Positions 9,592-18,599 of a stretch of 64,000 bases of DNA are shown in pieces; position 1 is the stretch's first letter; each line of letters starts with the position of its first letter. A program made the translations under genes and the position numbers. The DNA lies in NCBI RefSeq assembly GCF_016463975.1, contig NZ_JAEMNX010000003.1:273648-337647 (forward strand), written 5' to 3'. The notes under the pieces are model-generated. The model worked only from the letters and a program-made list of their open reading frames with translations. It was not told where the DNA came from and made no database searches. The DNA comes from Marinomonas transparens (lineage in GTDB: Bacteria; Pseudomonadota; Gammaproteobacteria; Pseudomonadales; Marinomonadaceae).

Positions 9592-9633
9592 CGGCTCCAA
9601 CCTTAGCAAGTCAATTCAAAACATTAAGTTTTA

Positions 9634-9656
9634 GCGCCCTTCGGGGCGTTTTTTTG
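9634..9656 (+). terminator. Terminator of dctPQM
   Basis: CGCCC at 9635-9639 pairs with GGGCG at 9644-9648 around a TTCG tetraloop, with an added G-T pair, followed by seven T. A classic intrinsic terminator placed 43 bases after the dctM stop. Confidence 0.85.
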
Positions 9657-9734
9657 GGCTAAGCATTCGCTATCCTGCCACTGGAAACAGTGGACTGATG
9701 GTAATTTTAAATAGAGGCAAAAAGACAGAACAAA

Positions 9735-9760
9735 AAAAGAGCCTGCAAAGAGGCTCTTTT
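9735..9760 (-). terminator. Terminator of kdgR
   Basis: AAAAGAGCCT (9735-9744) and AGGCTCTTTT (9751-9760) form a perfect 10-bp stem with a 6-base loop. On the minus strand the stem is followed by a run of T. It lies 41 bases after the kdgR stop and could work in both directions. Confidence 0.8.
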
Positions 9761-9800
9761 CTAATTAACTATTTTCAAGCACTTTCTAAAAAGTAATCAA

Positions 9801-10589
9801 CTAACTTGAAGGGTTATGACCTAGCTTGTGGGAAATCTCTTGGCAGGCTTCTTTGAGCATCTTGATATATTCCTCTTTCTTACCCTCGTCATGACGCAAA
9901 GTAGGATAAGAAATACTCATACCGGCAATAACATTACCAAAGCGATCATAAATTGGAGCACCAATACAGCGTAAACCTTCTTCCTGCTCTTCATTATCTT
10001 CACCAAAGCCCTGTTCTTTAACCAGCTTGAGTTCTTCCAAAAGAGAGTCAATATTTTTATGGGTTTTCGATGTAGACGCTTTAAATACAGTATCAGCTAA
10101 AATCTCACGTACTGCTTCGACGCTTTTTTCCGCCAATAACACTTTACCAATTGCAGTCGAGTACAAAGGGTTACGACCACCAATACGAGACTGCATACGA
10201 AGGTTATATTGAGCATCAACCTTATACACATAGACAATGCTGTCAGCATCGCGCACGCATAAATGCAATGCCTCTTTGGTCACTTCTCCAATACGGTTGA
10301 TACAGGGTTCTGCAATAGAAACCAGATCAACATGCTCAAGTGATTTAGCACTGACTTCAAATAGTTTAAGTGTTAGAGAGTAGCGGTCGTTATCGCCTTC
10401 TTGGCTAACATAGCCAAGCATTTTCATCGTCTGTAGGAATCGATAAACCGTGCTTTTAGACGTCATCACGATTTGAGAAAGTTCAGTCACGCCGATGGAC
10501 TTATGCTCAGAAAGAGCACTTAGGATTGCAAATACCTTCATTACTGAAGATACAGGTTCTAATTGTTGAGTGTTGTCTTCATTCGCCAT
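9801..10589 (-). CDS. kdgR: IclR-family regulator of pectin/uronate catabolism, KdgR
   Basis: Repressor that responds to 2-keto-3-deoxygluconate and related ketouronates. At 262 residues it matches enterobacterial KdgR in length and over most of its sequence as I recall it: VSSVMKVFAILSALSE at the start, the winged helix-turn-helix in residues 25-60 (SKSTVYRFLQTMKMLGYVSQEG), and in the effector domain NLRMQSRIGGRNPLYSTAIGKVLLA and EDNEEQEEGLRCIGAPIYDRFG. It lies beside kdgK, kduD and togMNAB, its usual targets. The start is the ATG at 10589; the ribosome site is weak. A possible KdgR half-site lies 18-32 bases upstream, which would allow self-control. Confidence 0.93.
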   Translation of the reverse strand: MANEDNTQQLEPVSSVMKVFAILSALSEHKSIGVTELSQIVMTSKSTVYRFLQTMKMLGYVSQEGDNDRYSLTLKLFEVSAKSLEHVDLVSIAEPCINRIGEVTKEALHLCVRDADSIVYVYKVDAQYNLRMQSRIGGRNPLYSTAIGKVLLAEKSVEAVREILADTVFKASTSKTHKNIDSLLEELKLVKEQGFGEDNEEQEEGLRCIGAPIYDRFGNVIAGMSISYPTLRHDEGKKEEYIKMLKEACQEISHKLGHNPSS

Positions 10590-10606
10590 AGAAATTTCAT
10601 TATTTT

Positions 10607-10621
10607 AAAAAAGATGTTTCA
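10607..10621. promoter_or_regulatory. Possible KdgR site upstream of kdgR
   Basis: AAAAAAGATGTTTCA resembles one half of the KdgR box strongly (TGTTTCA) and the other half poorly; it matches the better 17116 box at 9 of 15 places. Weak support, listed because of its place before kdgR. Confidence 0.3.
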
Positions 10622-10707
10622 CTATTATAGAAAAAAATTTAACGAATATACAGAAATAGTCTTCAGCCGAGCTTTAGTTATGCAAATAAAACAAAAAAAC
10701 ACTAAAT

Positions 10708-11640
10708 TTAGCTAAGATTCGGCATATGAACTTCATCAATAATGGCACCAGAATGTTGAATCACACGCCCTGCCAACTCATGACCATAGCCCGCAGAGGT
10801 AGCTGGATCCATCGACATTAAACGACCAAAAAGATAACCCGCACCGAAAGAGTCTCCTGCTGCCGTGGTATCTACTACATTTTTCACTGGTTCCGTTGGC
10901 ACCCGAGAATAACTATTTTCAACACACAACAAGCAATCTTCAGAACCACGCTTAATCACCACTTCAGGACAATCATAATCTGCGAAAATAGCCTCAGACG
11001 AACCTCTCCCCCACAGTAACTCATCATCATCTTCGGTAATAAGGGCAATATGACTAATAGCAAGAATGCGTCGATAGGCTGCCTGACACGTTTCTTTATT
11101 CGGCCAAAGTGCAGGGCGATAATTGTTATCAAACACCACTTTGCCATTCCCTTCAGCATAAATATCTAATGCATCAAGTAAAGTGGCACGACCTTTTTCA
11201 GTCAAAATCGCCAAACTAATACCAGACAAATACACCATACCAAAAGCGCCTAGCTCATCGGCTAATGCCTCAGCAGTCATTTGATCAAAAACGTATTTTG
11301 CAGCGGCATCATTACGCCAATAATGAAATGAACGTTCCCCAGAAGAGTCCGTAGTAATTTGATACAGTCCCGGACGTTTATCTTCTATGATACGTATCGA
11401 ATCTAGTTTTAATCCCTGTGACTGCCATGCTTTCTGCAAAGCATGACTAAGGGCATCGTCACCTAATCCAGTGATGTAATGTACTTCAAATTGCTCAGGT
11501 AATAAGCGCCTTAAATACACCGCTGTATTATAGGTATCGCCCCCCCAACTCTGGGTCAGGATACCAAACAAGGAACCTTGCAGTTGAATCATACACTCGC
11601 CTATTAATGCGATCTTGGTAGGCATAGCTAATTGACTCAT
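10708..11640 (-). CDS. kdgK: 2-keto-3-deoxygluconate kinase
   Basis: Phosphorylates 2-keto-3-deoxygluconate to KDPG for the Entner-Doudoroff aldolase. PfkB/ribokinase fold, 310 residues against 309 in E. coli KdgK. The N-terminal ALIGECMIQLQG strand and the C-terminal ATP/catalytic motif DTTAAGDSFGAGY are clear, with Asp263 as the predicted catalytic base. It follows kduD by 62 bases on the same strand, so the two steps that turn the ketouronate into KDPG are likely co-transcribed. The aldolase (eda) is not in the window. Confidence 0.92.
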   Translation of the reverse strand: MSQLAMPTKIALIGECMIQLQGSLFGILTQSWGGDTYNTAVYLRRLLPEQFEVHYITGLGDDALSHALQKAWQSQGLKLDSIRIIEDKRPGLYQITTDSSGERSFHYWRNDAAAKYVFDQMTAEALADELGAFGMVYLSGISLAILTEKGRATLLDALDIYAEGNGKVVFDNNYRPALWPNKETCQAAYRRILAISHIALITEDDDELLWGRGSSEAIFADYDCPEVVIKRGSEDCLLCVENSYSRVPTEPVKNVVDTTAAGDSFGAGYLFGRLMSMDPATSAGYGHELAGRVIQHSGAIIDEVHMPNLS

Positions 11641-11702
11641 AATGCAATATTCCTGAACATGAAAAGTAAAATGACAAATGAAAAATAGGTGAAGCCGTTA
11701 CC

Positions 11703-12461
11703 TTAACGAGCCAGCCAACCGCCATCAACCGCAACAGTATAACCATTAACATAACGAGAAGCATCCGATGCAAGAAAGACAATTGGCCCAGCCATATCTC
11801 CAGGGGTTCCCCAGCGACCAGCAGGAATACGACCCAATATTTCACTAGAGCGATCTTCATCTGCGCGCAAAGCAGATGTATTGTCTGTCGCCATATAGCC
11901 TGGCGCAATCGCATTAACGTTAATACCATGCTGAGCCCATTCATTCGCCAGTAAACGAGTTACTCCCATCACACCACTTTTTGATGCTGTATAAGAAGGT
12001 ACACGAATGCCCCCTTGAAAAGACAACATGGAAGCGATATTAATAATATTGCCTGGCGTGCCCTGAGTAATAACTTGCTTAGCAAAAGCCTGAGCCATAA
12101 AAAATACTGCCTTAACATTGAGATCCATCACGTCATCCCAATCTTTTTCAGTAAAATCTATAGAATCATTACGACGAATAATACCGGCATTATTCACCAA
12201 AATATCTACTTTACCGAATGCAGCTACGGCTTCTTTAACAACAAGATCAACACTTTCAAGTTTGCTCATATCGGCAATAACACTGTGGAATTTTTGACCT
12301 GTTTTAGCCATCAGCTCAATTGTATCCTCTGGGACATCTCTGTTCACACCAACGATATCCGCACCAGCATTGGCAAGTGCTAAAGCCATACCTTGACCCA
12401 AACCTGTATTACAACCAGTAACGACAGCTACTTTTCCACTTAAATCAAACATATTTTTCAT
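11703..12461 (-). CDS. kduD: 2-dehydro-3-deoxy-D-gluconate 5-dehydrogenase
   Basis: Reduces 2,5-diketo-3-deoxygluconate to 2-keto-3-deoxygluconate with NAD(P)H. Classical short-chain dehydrogenase of 252 residues: cofactor loop TGCNTGLG at 15-22, NNAG at 90-93, and the catalytic Ser144, Tyr157 and Lys161 (SYTASK). The opening MFDLSGKVAVVTGCNTGLGQ is typical of KduD. The start at 12461 has AAGGTGATG upstream. First gene of the kduD-kdgK unit. KduI, which makes the substrate, is not in this window. Confidence 0.9.
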   Translation of the reverse strand: MKNMFDLSGKVAVVTGCNTGLGQGMALALANAGADIVGVNRDVPEDTIELMAKTGQKFHSVIADMSKLESVDLVVKEAVAAFGKVDILVNNAGIIRRNDSIDFTEKDWDDVMDLNVKAVFFMAQAFAKQVITQGTPGNIINIASMLSFQGGIRVPSYTASKSGVMGVTRLLANEWAQHGINVNAIAPGYMATDNTSALRADEDRSSEILGRIPAGRWGTPGDMAGPIVFLASDASRYVNGYTVAVDGGWLAR

Positions 12462-12732
12462 TGCATCACCTTATTAAATTTAATAGCTTTACTTCTTTCG
12501 TTATCCGTAAATGTGTTACTCACAGGCATTACAAAGCATATCCACATATTCAAAACGATAAGAAAACGTGGTCTAAGTTTTTGAAATACAATTTAAAATT
12601 TACGGCATCACCAATATGATTTTTTTAGAAATAAGAATTTAAAATCATGTCGCTCATGTTGTTTTATTGAATAACCCAGTTCTCAGAAAGCCCATTTAAA
12701 AAACAAAAAACTCTGTCGCAATAAGAAAAATT
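12462..12732. other. Non-coding control region before kduD
   Basis: About 270 AT-rich bases between the togB terminator and kduD. It holds one KdgR-like site (12582-12596) and no open frame with a ribosome site. The kduD-kdgK promoter should be here, but no convincing -35/-10 pair was picked out. Confidence 0.5.
12582..12596. promoter_or_regulatory. Possible KdgR operator for kduD-kdgK
   Basis: TGAAATACAATTTAA agrees with the perfect palindrome TGAAATAGTATTTCA at 17116 in 12 of 15 positions. It lies about 120 bases before the kduD start. Confidence 0.45.
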
Positions 12733-12764
12733 AAAACGCTAAGCCTAAAAGGGCTTAGCGTTTT
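12733..12764 (-). terminator. Terminator of togMNAB
   Basis: AAAACGCTAAGCC (12733-12745) and GGCTTAGCGTTTT (12752-12764) form a perfect 13-bp stem with a six-base loop, followed on the minus strand by a T-rich tract. It lies 8 bases after the togB stop. Confidence 0.85.
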
Positions 12765-12771
12765 GCATTTA

Positions 12772-14058
12772 TTACTTAATAGCTTTTCGTAAGATACGAT
12801 TAGCTTGTTTTTTGTAATCTTTAGCGACTTCTTCAACGGTCATCTGACCTTGGTCCATTTTTTCAATTAGACCTTTGAAAAGACTCACCAACTTAGGGTT
12901 TTCAAAATAAGGAGATACCTTTATATTTTTAGGTAAATCATTAATTTGAGCTAAACCAGCAACAGATAAGTCTGTATCACTAATGGTTCCGTCTAAAGCA
13001 AGCGCTCTGCGAGCAGCCAAACTTAAAGGAACACCTCGTGCAAGCCCCATCGCTTTGTAACCAGCAGGCTCATTAAGAATGAAATTAATCAACATAGCGG
13101 CCTCACGTGGTTTGTCACTGTTTTTACCGATAGAGAACATTTGAGCAGGTTTATAAAATAAACCCGCATCTGTTGCTCCTGGTAATTGAGGATAAAAGCC
13201 AAGCCCTAGAGACATAGGCGGCTTAAGGTTGTTATTGTATTTATTGACAGCAGAGTTCCACATGTAGATACCACCCCACTCCCCATCTATCCAAGGTTTG
13301 TGTTCGTACATGTTGGCTGCCCCAAAGCTCGCAATGTATTTGGTGCTTGGAATAACATGGTTATCAACCATATTGGTATAGAGTTTGAAAAACTCTAAAA
13401 TCTGCGCATCAGAGTAAGCAAGTTTTTCCCCTGCTTCATCAATCATTCCAATGCCGTATTTTTGAACCATATAAGAACGGGCCATACCAAGCAGGTCATT
13501 CGTTTCCAAAATCAGTGGAAAATAATTATCGCCCAACTTTTCTTTAAATATTGGCCCAGCGGCCATGATTTCATCCCAATTAGTCGGGAATCGTAGGCCG
13601 ACTTTTGCCCAAGTATCTTTATTAAAATAGAAGACACGAGCCGCCATAGAAATTGGAATAGCATTCAACTTACCATTGTTCGTACCAGCCGCTAATGCTG
13701 ACTCATCAAACTGAGTCAGATCCAAAACATCAGCATATTCTCTAAGGTCTTTAAAACCATTACCTTTTGCTGAGAAAATAGGCATCCAATTCCAATTTGT
13801 TTGCATCACATCAGGCTCTGTATTACCTGCAATCTGAGTTGTCAAACGTTGTAAATGACCACCCCAGCCCGTATATTCCGTTTTCACTTCAATACTTGGG
13901 TTCGCTTTTTCAAATTCATCAACTGCCGCATTAGTCGCTTTATGACGAGAATTACCGCCCCACCATGACATACGCAATTCGTCAGCACTTGCATTCACAC
14001 TGATCATTGAACCTATGGAAGCCATTCCGACCAATAGAGCTATTGTTTTTATTTTCAT
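12772..14058 (-). CDS. togB: Oligogalacturonide ABC transporter binding protein TogB
   Basis: Periplasmic family-1 solute-binding protein that captures oligogalacturonides. 428 residues with a signal peptide of about 25 (hydrophobic core, VNASA-DE). The mature start DELRMSWWGGNSRH, then EYTGWGGHLQRLTTQIAGNTEPDVMQTNWNW, and the later KPWIDGEWGGIYMWNS and LPGATDAGLFYKPAQM are what I know from Dickeya TogB. The order togM-togN-togA-togB is the same as in Dickeya. Last gene of the operon, 36 bases after togA, with a strong terminator behind it. Confidence 0.9.
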   Translation of the reverse strand: MKIKTIALLVGMASIGSMISVNASADELRMSWWGGNSRHKATNAAVDEFEKANPSIEVKTEYTGWGGHLQRLTTQIAGNTEPDVMQTNWNWMPIFSAKGNGFKDLREYADVLDLTQFDESALAAGTNNGKLNAIPISMAARVFYFNKDTWAKVGLRFPTNWDEIMAAGPIFKEKLGDNYFPLILETNDLLGMARSYMVQKYGIGMIDEAGEKLAYSDAQILEFFKLYTNMVDNHVIPSTKYIASFGAANMYEHKPWIDGEWGGIYMWNSAVNKYNNNLKPPMSLGLGFYPQLPGATDAGLFYKPAQMFSIGKNSDKPREAAMLINFILNEPAGYKAMGLARGVPLSLAARRALALDGTISDTDLSVAGLAQINDLPKNIKVSPYFENPKLVSLFKGLIEKMDQGQMTVEEVAKDYKKQANRILRKAIK

Positions 14059-14094
14059 GCTTTATTTCCTCGTTAGTGAGTTACTTAGTTGATT

Positions 14095-15228
14095 TTATAG
14101 AGAAATATTCTTCTCAGTTTGCTTGTCAAAAATATGACCGTTTTGCATTTCAAAATGGAAAAGTTGCTCTTTTCCTACTGAATCCAACAACTTTTCTTCT
14201 ACTATATGCGCAGGGATTCGCGTACACATTTCTCTATCTTCCACGGTAAAGTGGATATAGAATTCCGCTCCCATATTTTCCATGCGACCGATTGTTCCTT
14301 TTATCACCTCATCTTTTGGTGAATTCTCGTCGGCGAGTTTGATAAACTCGGGACGAATACCAAACACAACATCTTCGGTGTAATTGGCTAATACTTTTTG
14401 CAATTTCGCATCAGGCAAGCCCAAAATTTGTCCTGACATTGCCAAGTGACATTTACCTTCCCCCGTGCGATCTAATCGAGTCTCGACCATGTTCATTTCT
14501 GGCGCGCCAATAAAACCAGCTACAAACAAGTTATTTGGGTATTTATAAAGATTCGCTGGCGTATCCACCTGCATGATATGACCGTCTTTCATCACGCAAA
14601 TACGATCCCCCATGGTCATGGCTTCCGTCTGATCATGGGTAACATAAACACTGGTAGCCGAACGATTGGTCTTTTTAAGCGTTTTATGCAGATCAGAAAT
14701 ACGCACACGCATTGATGCACGTAGCTTGGCATCTAGGTTAGATAGAGGTTCATCAAACAAGAAAACTTGTGGACGTTTTACAATGGCACGACCAACTGCA
14801 ACACGCTGAGCTTGACCACCGGATAATTGGCGAGGCAAACGATCCAGCAAAGGCGTTAACTCAAGCAGCTCTGCCGCTTCATTTACTTGCTTCTCGATGT
14901 CGGCTTTACTCACTTTTGCTAGCTTCAAGCCAAAACCTAAGTTTTCACGAACACTCATATGCGGATAAAGCGCATAGTTTTGGAATACCATCGCAATACC
15001 GCGATCTTTGGGTGGCAAACTGTTCACGACCATATTTCCAATCGTAATAGACCCACCAGAAATAGATTCTAAACCCGCCAACATTCTAAGCGTTGTAGAT
15101 TTAGCGCAGCCTGACGGCCCGATAATGACAAGGAATTCACCATCTTCAATCTCTAGGTTAATACCGTGAACAGCTTCAAAACCGTTCGAATAAATTTTTG
15201 TTAGATTTTCAAGTACAACTTTAGACAT
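14095..15228 (-). CDS. togA: Oligogalacturonide ABC transporter ATPase TogA
   Basis: ATP-binding subunit of the MalK/UgpC class. 377 residues: nucleotide-binding domain 1-230 with signature LSGGQ at 135-139, Walker B VFLFDE at 155-160 and the switch His in VYVTHDQTEA, then a C-terminal TOBE regulatory domain from about 240. The Walker A motif reads GPSGCAKST (37-45), with Ala in place of the usual Gly before the Lys. The rest of the ATPase is intact, so activity is likely, but this is worth noting. It lies 11 bases after togN. ATPases of this class often serve several sugar porters. Confidence 0.9.
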   Translation of the reverse strand: MSKVVLENLTKIYSNGFEAVHGINLEIEDGEFLVIIGPSGCAKSTTLRMLAGLESISGGSITIGNMVVNSLPPKDRGIAMVFQNYALYPHMSVRENLGFGLKLAKVSKADIEKQVNEAAELLELTPLLDRLPRQLSGGQAQRVAVGRAIVKRPQVFLFDEPLSNLDAKLRASMRVRISDLHKTLKKTNRSATSVYVTHDQTEAMTMGDRICVMKDGHIMQVDTPANLYKYPNNLFVAGFIGAPEMNMVETRLDRTGEGKCHLAMSGQILGLPDAKLQKVLANYTEDVVFGIRPEFIKLADENSPKDEVIKGTIGRMENMGAEFYIHFTVEDREMCTRIPAHIVEEKLLDSVGKEQLFHFEMQNGHIFDKQTEKNISL

Positions 15229-15239
15229 AATTTTTTACC

Positions 15240-16139
15240 TTACCCTTTAACACCACCGGACGTAATTCCCTCAACAAAATAGTTTTGTGCAATAAGGAAG
15301 ACGACAATTGACGGAACGATGGCAATGGATGCCATTGCAAGAATTTCATTCCACTGGGTACCTTCGGTAACATCAATGGATAGTTTTAGAGCCAATGCGA
15401 TTGGGTATTTTTCAACACTCGATATATAAATAAGTGGGCCCAAGAAATCATTCACTGACCACATGAATTGGAATAATGCGACAGAAATAATGGCGGGTTT
15501 CAGCATTGGCACTACGATGTACCAAAGTAATTGATAAGAATTACAACCATCAATCTGAGCGGCTTCTTCCATATCCGTTGGTAAGCCACGTAAGAACTGA
15601 ATCAACATAAAAACGAAGAAGCCTTGAGTCGCAAACGCCATAGGAAGATACAAAGGCATATAGCTATCTAGCATCCCCATTTCACGGAACATCAAATACT
15701 GAGGGATAAGCAAAACGGATGTTGGCAGCAAAATAGTGGCGACTAAGGTAACAAACCAAAATTTCTTAAAAGGAATATCAAAGCGAGCAAAGCCATAAGC
15801 GACGATCACCGAAGAGATAACCGTTAAAATGACTTTAGGCAGTACGTACCAAAGCGTATTCAGGAAAAAACGTCCAAAGGTATATTCCGTCCCGGTATTC
15901 CAACCATTGATAAAGCCATCTAAAGAAAACTCACTAGGCCAAAGGCTTAACGAACTAAAGATCTCATGGTTAGGCTTAAAGGCGGCAGAAAACATCCAAA
16001 ACAGTGGGTAAAGCATCACTAAACCACACAGCAATAAAATAAAGTAACGAACTGCCGCACCGATTTTTTCTTTACGTAACTCGGCTTTCACATAGGAATT
16101 ACTTTCAGCAACGGATCGATTTACAAATGTTTTATTCAT
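15240..16139 (-). CDS. togN: Oligogalacturonide ABC transporter permease TogN
   Basis: MalG-type inner-membrane permease, 299 residues with about six helices after a 30-residue cytoplasmic lead. The EAA loop that docks on the ATPase is EEAAQIDGCNSYQLLWYIVVP. It starts two bases after the togM stop, so the pair is translationally linked. Substrate assigned from the neighbours (TogB-like binding protein and oligogalacturonate lyase). Confidence 0.87.
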   Translation of the reverse strand: MNKTFVNRSVAESNSYVKAELRKEKIGAAVRYFILLLCGLVMLYPLFWMFSAAFKPNHEIFSSLSLWPSEFSLDGFINGWNTGTEYTFGRFFLNTLWYVLPKVILTVISSVIVAYGFARFDIPFKKFWFVTLVATILLPTSVLLIPQYLMFREMGMLDSYMPLYLPMAFATQGFFVFMLIQFLRGLPTDMEEAAQIDGCNSYQLLWYIVVPMLKPAIISVALFQFMWSVNDFLGPLIYISSVEKYPIALALKLSIDVTEGTQWNEILAMASIAIVPSIVVFLIAQNYFVEGITSGGVKG

Positions 16140-16141
16140 GA

Positions 16142-17023
16142 TTATTTACCGCCCTTATCACCTGAGTAGAACACCCAGTACTTAGATGATTTGAATGAAA
16201 TTGCGGTAAACACTGCAACCGCAAGGAACAATACCCAAGCAAGTGCACTACCGTACCCAAGATCGAAATACTTAAACGCTGTATCGTAGATATAAAGAGA
16301 GAACAAATAGGTAGATTCTGCTGGACCGCCACCTGTGATAACGAAAGGAGCAGTAAACTCCTGAAACGCTTGAGTGGTTTGCATAATAAAATTAAAGAAA
16401 ATCACTGGCGTAATTAAAGGCACAGTAATCTTAGTGAACATTTGCCATTTTGAAGCCCCGTCAATCATGGCGGCTTCGTATTGGGATTGAGGAACGCTCT
16501 GCAATGCCGCCAAAAAGATAACCATGGCCGAACCAAACTGCCAAACACGCAACAGAGTAACTGAGAACATAGCAAATACGGGTTCGCCTAACCAAGAGAT
16601 GGCTTCTACACCAAAGACCCCCAAAAAGTTATTAAGCAGCCCATCCAATGAAAAGATTGCCCGCCAAAGTACCGCAATAGCAACACTACTGCCTAATATA
16701 GAAGGGATGTAATAAGCCGTACGAAAGAACTTAATGCCGCGAAGCTTAAAATTCAAAACAAAAGCAATAAAAAGAGCGAACGCCAGTTTAAGAGGGATAG
16801 TGAGGAAAACATATGCGAAGGTAACACTCATCGACTTATAAAATGTGTCATCACTGATCATATTTCGGTAGTTATCCAAACCGATATATTCAGGAGCATT
16901 GATTAGGTCGTAGTCCGTGAAGCTTATGACTAATGACGCCAAAAAAGGAAACGCTGTAAAAACCAGCAATCCAATAATATACGGACTTATATAGGCTAGG
17001 CCTAAACGTCTATTTTCATACAT
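16142..17023 (-). CDS. togM: Oligogalacturonide ABC transporter permease TogM
   Basis: MalF-type inner-membrane permease, 293 residues with about six helices (first at roughly 11-33). The EAA loop EAAMIDGASKWQMFTKITVP is clear near residue 185. First gene of the togMNAB operon. A well-spaced minus-strand promoter and a palindromic KdgR-like site lie upstream, in the region shared with the divergent lyase gene. Confidence 0.87.
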   Translation of the reverse strand: MYENRRLGLAYISPYIIGLLVFTAFPFLASLVISFTDYDLINAPEYIGLDNYRNMISDDTFYKSMSVTFAYVFLTIPLKLAFALFIAFVLNFKLRGIKFFRTAYYIPSILGSSVAIAVLWRAIFSLDGLLNNFLGVFGVEAISWLGEPVFAMFSVTLLRVWQFGSAMVIFLAALQSVPQSQYEAAMIDGASKWQMFTKITVPLITPVIFFNFIMQTTQAFQEFTAPFVITGGGPAESTYLFSLYIYDTAFKYFDLGYGSALAWVLFLAVAVFTAISFKSSKYWVFYSGDKGGK

Positions 17024-17067
17024 ACTTTATCAACTCTACAATTGTTTTTATTTAGTGTTGTGGCTCG

Positions 17068-17096
17068 ATACTAGATGAGCAATTTTATTTTTTCAA
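17068..17096 (-). promoter_or_regulatory. Promoter for togMNAB
   Basis: On the minus strand, TTGAAA (17096-17091) is followed by a 17-base spacer and TAGTAT (17073-17068). The -10 ends 45 bases before the togM start. Good spacing, two mismatches from consensus across both boxes. Confidence 0.5.
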
Positions 17097-17115
17097 TAAC
17101 TAACTTCATTTTTTT

Positions 17116-17130
17116 TGAAATAGTATTTCA
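17116..17130. promoter_or_regulatory. KdgR-like operator between togM and the lyase gene
   Basis: TGAAATAGTATTTCA is a perfect 15-base palindrome with a central base and follows the KdgR box pattern of TGAAA and TTTCA arms. It lies between two divergent pectin genes, about 20 bases upstream of the togM -35. Binding by KdgR is inference. Confidence 0.6.
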
Positions 17131-17272
17131 TTTTTATTTGTGCGAAGGTATTCTTATAGCATTCGGTGAGACACCTAACACCAACCAAAACAAAAGATGA
17201 CGAGCTATAAACAAAGTGATGGCCCAACTCACTTTATAGCGCGTCAGACGATAAAAATAAGAGAGGAAGAGC

Positions 17273-18421
17273 ATGGCTCTAGGTAAAGTAACTCAATTAG
17301 AATTCAAAACATCGATTGATCCTAAAACCGGATCAAGCATAACTCAATTGACGCCAGACAATGCGGTCTGCCATCGCAACTACTTCTATCAGAAATGTTT
17401 TACCAATGACGGCAGCAAGCTACTTTTTGCTGCCGACTTTGATGGTCACTGGAACTATCATCTCATGGATTTAAAGGCTCAAACCGCCACGCAACTGACC
17501 GAAGGAGCTGGTGACAATACCTTTGGAGGTTTTTTAACCACTGACAATAAATCACTGATTTTTGTTAAAAGTGACCATGCTTTAATAAAAGTCAATCTAG
17601 AGACACAGGCCCATGATGTACTTTATGAAGTAGAAAGCGGCTGGGTTGGTTATGGTACCTGGGTACCAAATAGTGAATGTACTAAGATCGTTGGCATTGA
17701 AATCAAAGAGAGCGATTACCTACCATTAACCGACTGGAAGAAGTTCGCAGAGCAATATCATCGCAACCCAGTTTGTCGCCTTTTTTCTGTTGACCTATCC
17801 ACTGGCGAACGCACGACAGTACTAGAGCAAAAAGTTTGGATGGGACACCCGATTTACCGCCCATTTGATGACAGCATGGTGGCTTTCTGCCACGAGGGAC
17901 CTCATGACCTCGTCAGAAACCGCATGTGGTTCGTGGATGAGAACGGTGACAACGTACGTAAAGTACGCGACCAAGAAGAAGGTGAAGCCTGCACCCATGA
18001 ATTTTGGGTACCAGATGGCTCTAAAATGATTTTCGTCTCTTATATGCACGGTGAGACAGATCGCTGGATGTGCTCTATTGACCCAACAACACTGGCTTTC
18101 AAAAAAGAAATGAAAATGCCAGCCTGTAGCCATTTAATGAGTAATTTTGATGGCACCATGGTCGTGGGTGATGGATCAGACACCCCTGTCGATGTTGCTG
18201 ACACCTCTGGCCATCAACTTGAAAATGACCCAAATCTGTATTTATTTGATCTGAAAGCAGGCACCTCAAAAATCATCTGCACCCATGATACTAGCTGGGA
18301 CGTATTAGCTGGGAATCGTCAGATTAACCATCCACATCCCTCTTTCACCCCCGACAACAGTGCTGTACTTTACGGCTCAGATAAGAACGGCACACCCGCC
18401 ATCTATATGGCAACCATCTAA
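17273..18421 (+). CDS. ogl: Oligogalacturonate lyase, polysaccharide lyase family 22
   Basis: Cytoplasmic enzyme that splits unsaturated and saturated digalacturonate to monomeric ketouronate by beta-elimination. 382 residues, seven-bladed propeller family, no signal peptide. Residues known from the Yersinia enzyme fall at identical numbers here: Arg217, His242 (catalytic base), His287, and Gln350, His353 and His355 in QINHPHP for the manganese ion. A GAGAGGAAGAG ribosome site precedes the ATG. Divergent from togMNAB, so uptake and cleavage of the oligomers probably share a control region. Confidence 0.95.
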   Translation: MALGKVTQLEFKTSIDPKTGSSITQLTPDNAVCHRNYFYQKCFTNDGSKLLFAADFDGHWNYHLMDLKAQTATQLTEGAGDNTFGGFLTTDNKSLIFVKSDHALIKVNLETQAHDVLYEVESGWVGYGTWVPNSECTKIVGIEIKESDYLPLTDWKKFAEQYHRNPVCRLFSVDLSTGERTTVLEQKVWMGHPIYRPFDDSMVAFCHEGPHDLVRNRMWFVDENGDNVRKVRDQEEGEACTHEFWVPDGSKMIFVSYMHGETDRWMCSIDPTTLAFKKEMKMPACSHLMSNFDGTMVVGDGSDTPVDVADTSGHQLENDPNLYLFDLKAGTSKIICTHDTSWDVLAGNRQINHPHPSFTPDNSAVLYGSDKNGTPAIYMATI

Positions 18422-18529
18422 GCATTAACCGAACGTCTGTTGCCTAGGGTTACTCTCTGGGCAATGCCCTTTGCCCTCGAAAGCTCTGCTTACGGGGGAT
18501 TTTTTTGTCTTTTTCTAAACACAAAAAAA

Positions 18530-18558
18530 AGGTTGCGGACCCCTATCCCCCGCAACCT
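18530..18558 (-). terminator. Terminator of the udh-kdgD-semialdehyde dehydrogenase operon
   Basis: AGGTTGCGG (18530-18538) and CCGCAACCT (18550-18558) form a perfect 9-bp stem with an 11-base loop. On the minus strand it is followed by at least eight T. It lies 41 bases after the dehydrogenase stop. On the plus strand a T-run at 18500-18507 may help end ogl. Confidence 0.75.
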
Positions 18559-18599
18559 CAAAAAAGAGCAATACCCAATAACCATCGCCCGTTAAAGTA

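Noticed and set aside
11528..11944. Frame of 138 codons between kdgK and kduD
   Set aside because: Overlaps both real genes in another phase; the kduD and kdgK reading frames have complete motifs.
18442..18507. Possible terminator just after ogl
   Set aside because: A T-run is present, but no stem of more than a few pairs could be drawn before it.
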